Assembly (NCBI GenBank): GCA_963777775.1
Contig: CAVZRL010000009.1
Span: 744,001 to 808,000 of the forward strand
Origin: WHSW01 sp963777775
GTDB lineage: Bacteria; Actinomycetota; Thermoleophilia; Solirubrobacterales; 70-9
Reading direction: 5' to 3'
Length of the DNA stretch: 64,000 bases
The notes beneath the pieces were generated by a model. The model was given only the letters and a program-made list of their open reading frames with translations, was not told the DNA's origin and did not search any database. Position numbers and translations under genes: made by a program. The first letter of the stretch is position 1. Every line of letters starts with the position of its first letter. Of the stretch, positions 41,523-49,261 are shown one piece after another.

Positions 41523-41613
41523 GCCCTGCAACCGCAGGGGGCTCGGCCGTCGTCCGAGTGCGTGGCGGCCTGATCGCGGCTCGCGGTCGATCGACGAGGC
41601 GCGCGGTCAAACG

Positions 41614-42843
41614 TCAGCGCAGGTAGGGGGCCCGGATGACTCCCGTGCGCATACGCTGCGGGTGGTCGCCAACCTTGATCCGGGCGATCTCCCGCCCCGT
41701 CTTGAACGAGAGCACGGCGATCCGGTCGTTGCCGGCGACCGATACAAAGCAGTACTTGCCGTTTTCGCTCGAGGCCGACCAATACGGGCCCTCGCCGACC
41801 TGGGTCTTGCGCTGAAGCTCGAAGGGCTTGCGGGTGACGACCGCCGCGTAGCCGGACATCGTCCCGGCCACGCAGAGCTTCGTGCCCCGGGGGTTGATCG
41901 CCAGCCCGTGGTGAGCCGAGTCGAGCAGGAACTCGGTTCGCGGCAGGCCCTCGGCGTCCGCGAGCGGCAGGTCGAGCACAGCGGCGACCCGGTCACGCTT
42001 GAGGTCGTACTGGACGATGCCGAAGAAGAAGGAGACCTGGAAGTAGACGTAGCGCTCGTTGGGCGTGATCGCCATCGGGCGCACCGCGGAGCTCATGTTC
42101 GGGTAGCCGGCCTCGGCCAGTTTCTGGCCCATGTCGATCGTCCTTAGGACCTCGAGGGTGCGCGCGTCGATCACCTCGAACACGCGAACTCCCTTGGCCG
42201 CATCCTCCGCGGGATCGTCGGTGTCGGTGTAGACGAAGCCGATGCTCGCGTGGTAGATCAGCTTTCCGTCACTTGAGAAGTTGCTCTCGTGTGGCGAGTC
42301 GCCCGACGGGATCCGCGCGATGATCGCCCCGTTGCGCGTGTCGATCACATCGATCACGTTCGCGGTCGACGCCGAGACCAGCAGCCGCCGGCCGTTTCTT
42401 GAGATCGCCATGTGGTCGGCGCGGTAGCCGTCGACTCTCGTTCGCCAGACGATCCGTTCGCTCTTCAAGTTGATTGCCACCACGTCGGCGAAGCTCGGCC
42501 GCGAGAAGTAGACGAGCCTTCCGTCCGGGGAGGTGAAGCCGTCGTCGACGTATTGGTTGTGGCCCTCGCCAACGAGGTTGCGGATGTTGTCGAAGTAGAA
42601 CGTCGCAATCGGATCGGCGGCGATCTCGGCCAGGCGCTGCTGAAGGTCGGGGACGACGTTGATCCGCTCGAGCCGGTCGAACGTTCGCGGGTCGATCAGG
42701 TCGGCCGTGCCGGCCCAGTTGTTGCTGACCACCAGGACGTCCTCGGTCCGATCCTTGGCCGCGGCCGTCGCCGCCGGGAGGAGTGCACCGAACGCGGCCA
42801 AGCTCGCGACCAGAGACAGGACTCGCGCGAACTTCGCGATCAC
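41614..42843 (-). CDS. Secreted YVTN-type beta-propeller protein
   Basis: This 409-residue protein has a signal peptide (residues 1-29, ending ATAAAKD) and then repeated propeller blades. Examples are VLVVSNNWAGTADLIDPRTF, GRLVYFSRPSFADVVAIN, RRLLVSASTANVIDVIDTRNGAIIARI and GKYCFVSVAGNDRIAVLSFKTGREIARI. The repeats match the YVTN/cytochrome d1-like propeller type. No haem or catalytic motif is visible, so it may bind partners outside the cell. TAGGGT (42855 to 42850) lies 6 bases before the GTG start. It is convergent with cydB. Confidence 0.78.
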   Translation of the reverse strand: MIAKFARVLSLVASLAAFGALLPAATAAAKDRTEDVLVVSNNWAGTADLIDPRTFDRLERINVVPDLQQRLAEIAADPIATFYFDNIRNLVGEGHNQYVDDGFTSPDGRLVYFSRPSFADVVAINLKSERIVWRTRVDGYRADHMAISRNGRRLLVSASTANVIDVIDTRNGAIIARIPSGDSPHESNFSSDGKLIYHASIGFVYTDTDDPAEDAAKGVRVFEVIDARTLEVLRTIDMGQKLAEAGYPNMSSAVRPMAITPNERYVYFQVSFFFGIVQYDLKRDRVAAVLDLPLADAEGLPRTEFLLDSAHHGLAINPRGTKLCVAGTMSGYAAVVTRKPFELQRKTQVGEGPYWSASSENGKYCFVSVAGNDRIAVLSFKTGREIARIKVGDHPQRMRTGVIRAPYLR

Positions 42844-43042
42844 CCCTCGACCCTACTGGCCCCGGGGCTCGGCCCGCGACCCGGCCTGCCTGTCGACGGT
42901 GACGGTAAGCCGCCCGAGCGTCTTGGCTGCGGTAAATCTGCCGCCCCGGCTCTTACGTACCCCCTCTTGCAGGCCTCTTGCGCTCCTCGGCCTGGCGCAG
43001 CTGATCTGAGGGGTACCGCTGGACTCGACCAAGGAGGAAGGG

Positions 43043-43402
43043 ATGCAGACCAAGAGCGCATTCGTCGCAGTCGTTTGCTCATTTCTGTTCGTAGGGCTTG
43101 CGATCGGGCCCCTGAGCGGGGTTGCCGGCGCTCGCGGCTCGACCACGGTGAAGCTCGCCGACGACTTCTTCTCGCCCGGGCGCAAGACGGTCTCGGCCGG
43201 CACCAAGGTCAGGTTCAAGTGGATCGGCAGTGACCGCCACAACGTGACCAAGAAGTCCGGGCCCGGCAGCGGTTTCGGGTCCGAGACCACGGACGACCGC
43301 GGGGTCAACTTCGCGAAGAAGTTCAAGCAGCGGGGCAAGTACAAGCTGATCTGCACGATCCACGCCAAGGACGGGATGAAGTTGAAGCTGAAGGTCAACT
43401 GA
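43043..43402 (+). CDS. Secreted cupredoxin (plastocyanin-like)
   Basis: This 119-residue protein has a signal peptide (residues 1-31, VAVVCSFLFVGLAIGPLSG) and a single cupredoxin domain. The mononuclear copper ligands are readable: His in GSDRHNVTKK near residue 65, then Cys, His and Met in LICTIHAKDGMKLKLKV at the C-terminus. It probably shuttles electrons outside the membrane, or stores copper. An excellent AAGGAGG site (43031-43037) precedes the ATG, so this gene is leadered, unlike many here. It is divergent from the propeller gene; a shared periplasmic redox role is possible but not shown. Confidence 0.87.
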   Translation: MQTKSAFVAVVCSFLFVGLAIGPLSGVAGARGSTTVKLADDFFSPGRKTVSAGTKVRFKWIGSDRHNVTKKSGPGSGFGSETTDDRGVNFAKKFKQRGKYKLICTIHAKDGMKLKLKVN

Positions 43403-43537
43403 CCCGTCGCCGCGAGGTATACGAGCGCCTGGCACTTCTCAGGTGCGCCAAGTTGCCCTCGCCCCAGTTCTGGGCAGGTATCGGCCAGTAGGAGCTACGG
43501 AACGGCCAGAACGCCGTCTATACCCCTAGTGATGGCT

Positions 43538-44818
43538 CTACGAGCCGCGCGCAGGGTCGCCGATCCCCTGGCTGTCGGCCACGACCGCGCGATCGAGGTC
43601 GACGGAGTCGCGCCAGCCTTCGGCCACGGTGGCATCGAGGCGGCGGAGCTCCTCCTCGACCGCAGCACGGTGCTCGGGCCGTACCGTCTCGAGAAGCTCC
43701 GCCAGCAGTGCTCGGAGTCGCCGCGTGATCTGCGCTGAAGTAGCGCCGTACTCACGGATCTCCGTCAGTCCGAGCGACACGAAGTCCTCCCAGCGGTGAG
43801 TCGCGATGACGACCGCGGCTGGCGTGTCGTCGCTTTCCGGCTCAGTAAGCGTCTCGAAGTCGGTTCCCCCGATCAGGCCGAGAACTGATCCGATGTGGTC
43901 GAGAACCTGGACGGCGGTCGTCGGATCGTTCACCGCCGGCGAGAGGGCTCTGTTCGCGATGTCGACCATCATCCTGAGCGCGAACGCCGGGTCCTGGTCG
44001 AACGTGCGCTCCTCGCCGAGCGCGATCATTCCCTCGAGCTCCGCTTCAGCACGATCGCCGAACTCGCCTCCGTAGACGCGCATCAGCTCGCCGCCCGTCT
44101 GCACGAAGTTGCCTGCCCGGTGTGGCAGGACGAGCTCGGCGCGGTGCTCGCGAGCCCACTCGACAAGACCGTCGGGATCGACGGCCTGGATTGCGCCGCT
44201 GCGGCTTGCTCGCACGACGAGCGTCGGCTCCGCGCCCGTGGTCACGTAATCCCACCGGATGTCTGGCCGATCGGCGAGCCGCACAACCTCCGCGAAGGTC
44301 GAGCGAGCCACGCTTGCGACGTCCGCGGCGACCGCCACCGGTCGCAGCCGACGGATGAATCGGTCGAAGAAGACGATGAAGACCAGCAGGGACAGGGAGA
44401 TCAACAATCCCGACAGCGTCACGCCGACGTCCGGAACGGAGTCGTCGTCGATCCGTTGGAGCACCGCAAACGAGAAGGTGAGCGTGCCAAGCAGAACCGC
44501 GAGCGTCACCTTCAAGATGCGCTCGCGGAACCAAACGCGCATGATCCGGGCCGAAAACGTCCCGGTCGCCATCTGTACTACGAGCACGGTGACGGTGACG
44601 ACGAAGCCGGTGAGGGCAGCCGTCGCGCCCACGATCGCACTTAGAACCGTGCTCGCGGTCGAGGGGGAGTACTGCCATAGCGAAGGGGTGCCGATGTCCT
44701 CGTCCGCGACGGACACGACGACTCCCAGGATCCCCCCGAGGACGGCTCCGATTACCGGGATGAGCCAGAGGCTTTCGAGCAGGCTTTCGCGCAGACGGAA
44801 CCGCGTGGCCCAAGTCAT
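43538..44818 (-). CDS. DUF2254-type membrane protein
   Basis: This 426-residue protein has four membrane helices in its first 160 residues (LWLIPVIGAVLGGILGVVVS, ALTGFVVTVTVLVVQMATG and two more). A large soluble domain follows with FALRMMVDIANRALSPAVNDPTTA near 275, the signature stretch of the DUF2254 family. Function is unknown in this family; the membrane part resembles a channel or transporter. It has the ATG at 44818 preceded by a weak purine-rich site. It is transcribed away from the YkvA-type gene. Confidence 0.83.
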   Translation of the reverse strand: MTWATRFRLRESLLESLWLIPVIGAVLGGILGVVVSVADEDIGTPSLWQYSPSTASTVLSAIVGATAALTGFVVTVTVLVVQMATGTFSARIMRVWFRERILKVTLAVLLGTLTFSFAVLQRIDDDSVPDVGVTLSGLLISLSLLVFIVFFDRFIRRLRPVAVAADVASVARSTFAEVVRLADRPDIRWDYVTTGAEPTLVVRASRSGAIQAVDPDGLVEWAREHRAELVLPHRAGNFVQTGGELMRVYGGEFGDRAEAELEGMIALGEERTFDQDPAFALRMMVDIANRALSPAVNDPTTAVQVLDHIGSVLGLIGGTDFETLTEPESDDTPAAVVIATHRWEDFVSLGLTEIREYGATSAQITRRLRALLAELLETVRPEHRAAVEEELRRLDATVAEGWRDSVDLDRAVVADSQGIGDPARGS

Positions 44819-44950
44819 CTCGCTCGCCTCATCCCGCGCGTAACTGTTGCGTCGCCGGCGGACGGGTACCGATGATTCCGGCGCCTGCGGCGCTCTCTAT
44901 ACAAGTGGAGCGAAAGGCCCCACAACGCCGCTTCGGCCACGATGTGACCC

Positions 44951-45352
44951 GTGTCTGCGCTCGAGTGGTTGCTGGTCGGAATCGGGGTCACCCTCATTAC
45001 CTATCTCGGCCTGCTCGCGATCCTGCTGTTCGTCGGTCGGCGGACAGAGGCGCGGGCGCTCATGCGCTTCATCCCCGATTGCCTTGTGTTGCTGGGTCGC
45101 CTGATGCGCGATCGGCGGGTTCCGCGGCGACGCAAGGTCGTTCTACTCGGACTCGTCGCTTATCTGTCGGTCCCGATCGATCTTGTGCCCGACTTCATCC
45201 CGGTCGTCGGTCAGCTCGACGACGTCCTGATCACCGCGCTGGCCCTCCGCTACGCGCTTCGCTCCGGAGGAACCGAGCTCCTGCACCAGCACTGGCCGGG
45301 TCCCGATAGATCACTCGAAGTGGTGATGCAACTCGCCTATGGACGCGGCTGA
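44951..45352 (+). CDS. YkvA/DUF1232 family membrane protein
   Basis: This 133-residue protein has an N-terminal helix (LLVGIGVTLITYLGLLAILLFV) and the DUF1232 core VVLLGLVAYLSVPIDLVPDFIPVVG followed by LDDVLITALALRYAL. The proline-and-Asp rich DLVPDFIP loop between two hydrophobic segments defines the family. No function is established for it. The GTG start is used because it precedes the first helix. It ends four bases before the convergent stop of the ArsI-like gene. Confidence 0.82.
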   Translation: MSALEWLLVGIGVTLITYLGLLAILLFVGRRTEARALMRFIPDCLVLLGRLMRDRRVPRRRKVVLLGLVAYLSVPIDLVPDFIPVVGQLDDVLITALALRYALRSGGTELLHQHWPGPDRSLEVVMQLAYGRG

Positions 45353-45356
45353 GCCT

Positions 45357-45773
45357 TCAGCAACACGTGACCAACTCATGCTCCTCGGTAGTGGCCTCGA
45401 CGTCGCCGTGGGTCACGAAGACCTCCCAGCGCTCGCCGTCCGGGGCCGTGACCCAGATCTTGTCCTGCTTGGCGTAGCAGCACGTCGTGTCCATCTCATC
45501 GAAGGTGGCCAGACCCGCCTCCACCAGCCGCGCCCGCGTCAACAGAACCTCATCGGTCGAGTCGACCTGAATCCCGGCGTGGTTGAAGGCGCCGAGTGCG
45601 CCGTCGCGCTCGCCCTCGTTGAGGGTGAAGTTCAATCCCGGGTCGGCGACCTCGAACTTCGCGTAGCCGGGACGGACCGTCGCGGGCTCGACCCCGAACA
45701 GGGCCTCGTAGAACGGCAACGCCCGCTCGACGCTCTCAACGGTCAGGGCCAGGTGCGGTCTCAGGACAGCCAT
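45357..45773 (-). CDS. ArsI/CadI-family vicinal oxygen chelate protein
   Basis: This 138-residue protein is a VOC/glyoxalase-fold protein with the ArsI/CadI signature TTCCYAKQDKIWVTAPDG near residue 95. The paired cysteines bind thiophilic metals or trivalent organoarsenicals. The C-terminus carries another Cys pair (LVTCC). ArsI proteins cleave the C-As bond of methylated arsenicals; CadI proteins are cadmium-induced. The arsR overlap and nearby arsC favour an arsenic role. The start at 45773 overlaps the arsR stop by 13 bases. The longer frame upstream is a shadow within arsR. Confidence 0.85.
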   Translation of the reverse strand: MAVLRPHLALTVESVERALPFYEALFGVEPATVRPGYAKFEVADPGLNFTLNEGERDGALGAFNHAGIQVDSTDEVLLTRARLVEAGLATFDEMDTTCCYAKQDKIWVTAPDGERWEVFVTHGDVEATTEEHELVTCC

Positions 45774-46114
45774 TCGGAAAGCTCCTCCAGTGCATCGGGG
45801 TTGACGTGGTAGTAGGCCCACAGCCCCCGGCGCTCGGAGCCGACGATCCCGGCCTCGCGCAGCACCTTGAGGTGATGGGACACGGTCGGCTGGGCGAGGT
45901 CGAACAGCGGCACCAGCTCGCAGACGCAAACCTGGCCCGCGTGCTTTCGCAGAACGTCGACGAGCTGCATGCGGATCGGGTCACCGAGCGCCTTCGCCAC
46001 CCGGCCGAGCCGCTCCGCCTGCGCTCGCTCGATGTCGGGATAAACGACCGGCTCACAGCACGGCTCGCCCGCAGGGCGCTTCCGCTTCGGTGCGAGCTCC
46101 AGATCGATGGCCAT
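45761..46114 (-). CDS. arsR: ArsR-family metalloregulator
   Basis: This 117-residue winged-helix repressor should release DNA when it binds As(III) or Sb(III). The helix-turn-helix is LAQPTVSHHLKVLREAGIV near residues 75-95. Candidate metal ligands are the Cys in VCVCELVPLFDL (the ArsR alpha3 CVC motif) and a Cys pair near the N-terminus (GEPCCEPVVY), so it could use an unusual ligand set. The ATG at 46114 is 7 bases after TATATG, with a TTGACA 17 bases further upstream. It sits opposite arsC across a shared operator-like repeat. Confidence 0.9.
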   Translation of the reverse strand: MAIDLELAPKRKRPAGEPCCEPVVYPDIERAQAERLGRVAKALGDPIRMQLVDVLRKHAGQVCVCELVPLFDLAQPTVSHHLKVLREAGIVGSERRGLWAYYHVNPDALEELSEWLS

Positions 46115-46121
46115 TGATCTA

Positions 46122-46160
46122 CATATATCAATTGAATCAGCAATTGTCAATCGATAAAGT
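46122..46160. promoter_or_regulatory. Divergent arsR / arsC promoters with operator-like repeat
   Basis: On the minus strand TTGACA (46150 to 46145) and TATATG (46127 to 46122), 17-base spacer, drive arsR. On the plus strand TTGAAT (46132-46137) and TAAAGT (46155-46160), also 17 bases apart, drive arsC. An inverted repeat TATCAATTGA (46126-46135) / TCAATCGATA (46147-46156), one mismatch, 11-base spacer, covers both, so ArsR could shut both promoters at once. The segment is strikingly AT-rich for this genome. Confidence 0.75.
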
Positions 46161-46169
46161 CCCAGGGCG

Positions 46170-46586
46170 ATGATCGACGATCGCCCGACCATTTTGTTCG
46201 TCTGTGTCCATAACGCAGGCCGGAGCCAGATGGCCGGCGGCCTGCTGAAGAAGCTCGCCGGTGATCGGGTCGAGGTCCGTACCGCCGGGTCGGACCCAGC
46301 CATCGAGATCAACCCGGCGGCGGTCGAGGCGATGGCGGAGGTGGGGGTGGACCTCAGCCGCGCGGTGCCCAAGCTGCTCACGACGGACGCCGTCCGCGAG
46401 GCCGAGGTCGTGGTCACGATGGGCTGCGGTGACGCATGCCCGGTCTTCCCGGGCAAGCGCTACGAGGACTGGAACCTGGAGGACACGGCGGGCAAGGACC
46501 TTGTCACCGTCCGGCGCATCCGTGATCAGATCGAGCAGCGCGTTCGGGCGCTTCTCGACGAAGTCGCGCCGCGGGCGAGGCCGTAG
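46170..46586 (+). CDS. arsC: Arsenate reductase (low-molecular-weight phosphatase type)
   Basis: This 138-residue protein reduces arsenate to arsenite for extrusion or modification. It has the P-loop TILFVCVHNAGRSQMAGG near residue 10, with the nucleophilic Cys, and VTMGCGDACPVFPGKRYEDW near 85 with two more Cys and the catalytic Asp/Trp loop. The placement of the later cysteines fits actinobacterial enzymes that use thioredoxin or mycothiol; which is used cannot be read. The ATG is 9 bases after TAAAGT. Its TAG stop starts the -10-like TAGGGT of the next small gene. Confidence 0.9.
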   Translation: MIDDRPTILFVCVHNAGRSQMAGGLLKKLAGDRVEVRTAGSDPAIEINPAAVEAMAEVGVDLSRAVPKLLTTDAVREAEVVVTMGCGDACPVFPGKRYEDWNLEDTAGKDLVTVRRIRDQIEQRVRALLDEVAPRARP

Positions 46587-46595
46587 GGTTTTTCC

Positions 46596-46733
46596 ATGCG
46601 AATCGCCCTGCTGATCCTCACCATCGTCGTCCTCGGCTCGCTGGGCCTCGGCGCGTGCGGCGGCGATGACGACGACGGGCGGGACGGCGATGACGACACC
46701 AGCGGCTCCTACGGCGCCGCCGGCGGCTACTAG
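46596..46733 (+). CDS. 45-residue lipoprotein
   Basis: This tiny gene encodes MRIALLILTIVVLGSLGLGAC followed by Gly-Gly, then an Asp-rich run (DDDDGRDGDDD) and a Gly/Ser/Tyr tail. The lipobox LGAC at residues 18-21 predicts cleavage before Cys21 and lipid anchoring of a 25-residue acidic peptide. TAGGGT (46584-46589), overlapping the arsC stop, lies 6 bases before the ATG. The acidic mature part could bind cations. It is unlike any family I know. Too short for most gene finders, it is supported by the promoter and lipobox. Confidence 0.65.
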   Translation: MRIALLILTIVVLGSLGLGACGGDDDDGRDGDDDTSGSYGAAGGY

Positions 46734-46767
46734 ATCGGGGCCGGAACCCTGTGCGTGTGCCCCAAGC

Positions 46768-46875
46768 CTAGGAGGGGCGAACGCGGGTCTCGCCGCTGAG
46801 CTGGTAGTTGACGTACCAGGCGACGTGGCGCGCGGCGTGCATGCCCAACGTCCATGGGGCGAGCAGGCGCTTCAT
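46768..46875 (-). CDS. Candidate 35-residue protein
   Basis: The minus strand from ATG 46875 encodes MKRLLAPWTLGMHAARHVAW and 15 further residues, ending at 46768. TAGGGT (46889 to 46884) lies 7 bases upstream, matching the leaderless pattern used by neighbours. The peptide is basic, Trp/His-rich and weakly amphipathic, without a clear membrane helix. It is divergent from the 112-residue gene at 46916. No homologue is recalled; it could be a real microprotein or chance. Confidence 0.45.
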   Translation of the reverse strand: MKRLLAPWTLGMHAARHVAWYVNYQLSGETRVRPS

Positions 46876-46915
46876 GTCGGTAACCCTATATGGACGAGCG
46901 GCGAAAAGGTTCGCG

Positions 46916-47254
46916 GTGCGTGCCTTTTTCCGCTCTGACCGGCGAAAACGCGATCCTTGTGCGATCGCCGTCCGCTTCATCGACAGCACCTCGGCCGCCG
47001 AGCAGGCACGGGATCGAGAGACTGGCTCGCCGGCGGCGCTCGCCCGCGCGCTGCTCTCGTTCGAGGCCGAGTTTGAGGCCGAGCGCCCCGAGGCGATCGT
47101 GCTCACCGACGCCTCCGACACGGCGCTCGCCGCGGCCCTGGTGGCCGCGAAGCTGCTGATCCCGGTGCGCGCGACGGAGGGCGCAATCGAGCCCGCAGGG
47201 CTGAACGCGGACCTGATTGCCCAGCTCGCCGACGCCTACACTGCCTCCGCATGA
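46916..47254 (+). CDS. Small protein resembling a fragment of sugar-epimerase (WecB-like) fold
   Basis: This 112-residue product has a well-ordered C-terminal part: LARALLSFEAEFEAERPEAI then VLTDASDTALAAALVAAKLL and LNADLIAQLADAYTA. This resembles the first Rossmann half of UDP-GlcNAc 2-epimerases (the site where sugar nucleotides bind) but is truncated. The first 40 residues (FFRSDRRKRDPCAIAVRF) are basic and do not fit that family. The GTG at 46916 has AAAAGG at about 46904; ATG 46874 in the same frame is another possible start. Its stop overlaps the nucleotide-sugar dehydrogenase ATG (ATGA), hinting at a partner role. Confidence 0.6.
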   Translation: MRAFFRSDRRKRDPCAIAVRFIDSTSAAEQARDRETGSPAALARALLSFEAEFEAERPEAIVLTDASDTALAAALVAAKLLIPVRATEGAIEPAGLNADLIAQLADAYTASA

Positions 47255-48498
47255 AGGTCGGGATCATCGGGCTCGGATACGTTGGCCTGCCGCTTGCGGT
47301 CGCCTTCGCCGACGCCGGTCACGACGTGGTCGGCTTCGACACCGACTCATCGCTGATCGAGGACCTGGCGGCCGGGAGGACCAGGGTCGAGGACGTCACG
47401 GCCGAGCGGCTGGCGCGTCTTGCGCCCCGGCTCGCCGCCGGGACCGACCACGCGCCGCTGGCTGAATGCGACGCGGTGCTGATCTGCGTCCCGACTCCGC
47501 TCGCCAACCAGCGCGAGCCCGACCTCTCCCACATCGCTGCCGCCGGTCGCGCGTTGTCGGAGATCCTGCGTGAGGGCCAGCTCGTGGTGCTCGAATCGAC
47601 CACCTATCCAGGAACCACTCGCGAGCGCCTGCAGCCGATCCTCGAGGAATCCGGGCTCGCCGCCGGGACCGACTTCCATCTCGCCTTCTCGCCCGAGCGG
47701 ATTGACCCTGGCCGCGGCGACGACACGATACGCACCACCCCGAAAGTCGTCGGAGGGCTGACCGACGCCTGCCGCGACCGCGCCGTCGAGGTCTACGGCG
47801 AGATCTGTGACCAGATAGTGCCCGTCTCGACTCCCGAGTCGGCGGAGATGACGAAGCTGCTCGAGAACATCTTCCGCTCGGTCAACATCGCGCTCGTCAA
47901 CGAGCTCGCCGTGCTCTGCGACCGGATGGGGATTGACGTCTGGGAAGTCGTCGAGGCGGCGGCGACGAAGCCCTACGGCTTCATGTCGTTCGAGCCCGGG
48001 CCGGGCATGGGTGGTCACTGTCTGCCCGTCGACCCGTTCTACCTCGCCTTCAAAGCGCGCGAGTACGACTTCCCGGCCGAGTTCGTCGAGTTGGCCGGGA
48101 AGGTCAACCAGCACCAGCCCCGCTTCTGCGTCGAGCGGATCGTCCGGGCGCTCAACGACGCCGGCAAGCCGGTTCGCGACTCGCGGGTGCTGATCCTCGG
48201 CGTCTCCTACAAGGCCGGGATCGGCGACCTGCGCGAGTCGCCGGCGATCAAGATTGTCCATCTGCTTCGCGAGCTCGGCGCCGAGCTGACGTACACCGAC
48301 CCCCATGTGCCCGAGGTCTCCGAGCTTGGGCTCACCTCGCTGCCGCTCGAGCAGGGGCTGGCCGAATGCGACGTCGCGTGCATCATCACCGCTCACGAGG
48401 AGACCGACTACGAGCGGGTGGTCGCTGAGGCGCCGCTGGTGGTCGACTTCCGCGGCGCGACCCGCGGGATCACCGCCGAGAACCTGATCCGGCTCTGA
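47251..48498 (+). CDS. UDP-glucose/GDP-mannose dehydrogenase family protein
   Basis: This 415-residue enzyme oxidises a nucleotide sugar to its uronic acid in two NAD-dependent steps. It has the NAD motif VGIIGLGYVGLPLAVAFADAGH at the start, VLESTTYPGTTRE near residue 112, FSPERIDPGRGDDTI near 145, the Lys region TKLLENIFRSVNIALVNELA near 205 and the catalytic Cys in GPGMGGHCLPVDPFYLA near 255. The GMGGHCLPVDP form favours UDP-N-acetylhexosamine dehydrogenases (WbpA/WecC-like) over plain UDP-glucose dehydrogenase. TACACT (47237-47242) is 8 bases upstream, so it also has its own promoter. It probably feeds a surface polysaccharide. Confidence 0.9.
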   Translation: MKVGIIGLGYVGLPLAVAFADAGHDVVGFDTDSSLIEDLAAGRTRVEDVTAERLARLAPRLAAGTDHAPLAECDAVLICVPTPLANQREPDLSHIAAAGRALSEILREGQLVVLESTTYPGTTRERLQPILEESGLAAGTDFHLAFSPERIDPGRGDDTIRTTPKVVGGLTDACRDRAVEVYGEICDQIVPVSTPESAEMTKLLENIFRSVNIALVNELAVLCDRMGIDVWEVVEAAATKPYGFMSFEPGPGMGGHCLPVDPFYLAFKAREYDFPAEFVELAGKVNQHQPRFCVERIVRALNDAGKPVRDSRVLILGVSYKAGIGDLRESPAIKIVHLLRELGAELTYTDPHVPEVSELGLTSLPLEQGLAECDVACIITAHEETDYERVVAEAPLVVDFRGATRGITAENLIRL

Positions 48499-48500
48499 AA

Positions 48501-49211
48501 GTGCTCGGACTGGGCCGATCCTCCGAGCCCCGCGCGGACCGCCTGACGCTCGGACTCGCCGGCTTCGCCCTCGCCACCGCCGGCTCGGTGGTCGCCGGCG
48601 AGCTCTTGCGGCTCGCGCGCCGGCGCAGCTCCGATGCCGACTCGCCCGCCGGGGTGGTCGAAACGGCCGAGCAGGCCGTCGTCGTAGCCGGCGAGGCCGC
48701 CCAGGACACGGTCGCGGTGGCGATCGAGGGATACGACGCGACGCCGCGCCACGAGACGGTGCTGTTCAACCTGCTCAGCGGCTTTCTCGGCGGGTTCGCG
48801 CTGGTCCGCACCTCGACGATCGGGATCCGGGCCGGTTGGTGGCCGTTCCGCAACGTCGAGCTCGGCGGGCGCCACATCCATCACTTTGTGCCCGGGATCT
48901 TGGTCGCCTTCGCCAGCGGCGCGGCCGCCCTCGTGACCCAGTCCGAGCGGTTGGAGACCACGCTCGCCTTCCCGTTCGGGGCCGGAGTCGGCCTGACCTT
49001 TGACGAGGCCGCGCTGTTGCTCGACCTCGAGGACGTCTACTGGAGCCGCGAGGGACTGCTCAGCGTCCAGGTCAGCCTCGGGGTGACCGCGCTGCTCGGC
49101 GCCACGATCATCGCCCTGCGCATGCTCCGCCGCGGCGAGCGGCGATCGGCCGCGCGCGGGCTGATCCCCGAGCTCGAGTCCGACCAGCTGCCGATCTGGG
49201 ACCCTGCCTGA
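48501..49211 (+). CDS. Integral membrane protein of unknown function
   Basis: This 236-residue protein has about five hydrophobic segments (LTLGLAGFALATAGSVVAGE, TVLFNLLSGFLGGFALV, FVPGILVAFASGAAALV and two near the C-terminus) and a His-rich loop GGRHIHHFVPG near residue 130. No family is recognised. It begins at GTG two bases after the dehydrogenase stop, so it is probably in that operon. The paired His residues before a helix could bind a metal or a lipid phosphate; that is a guess. Confidence 0.68.
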   Translation: MLGLGRSSEPRADRLTLGLAGFALATAGSVVAGELLRLARRRSSDADSPAGVVETAEQAVVVAGEAAQDTVAVAIEGYDATPRHETVLFNLLSGFLGGFALVRTSTIGIRAGWWPFRNVELGGRHIHHFVPGILVAFASGAAALVTQSERLETTLAFPFGAGVGLTFDEAALLLDLEDVYWSREGLLSVQVSLGVTALLGATIIALRMLRRGERRSAARGLIPELESDQLPIWDPA

Positions 49212-49261
49212 GTCGGCAGCGCTCGACTGACGCGCGGCGCGGGACTGCGCCTGGCGCGCGG

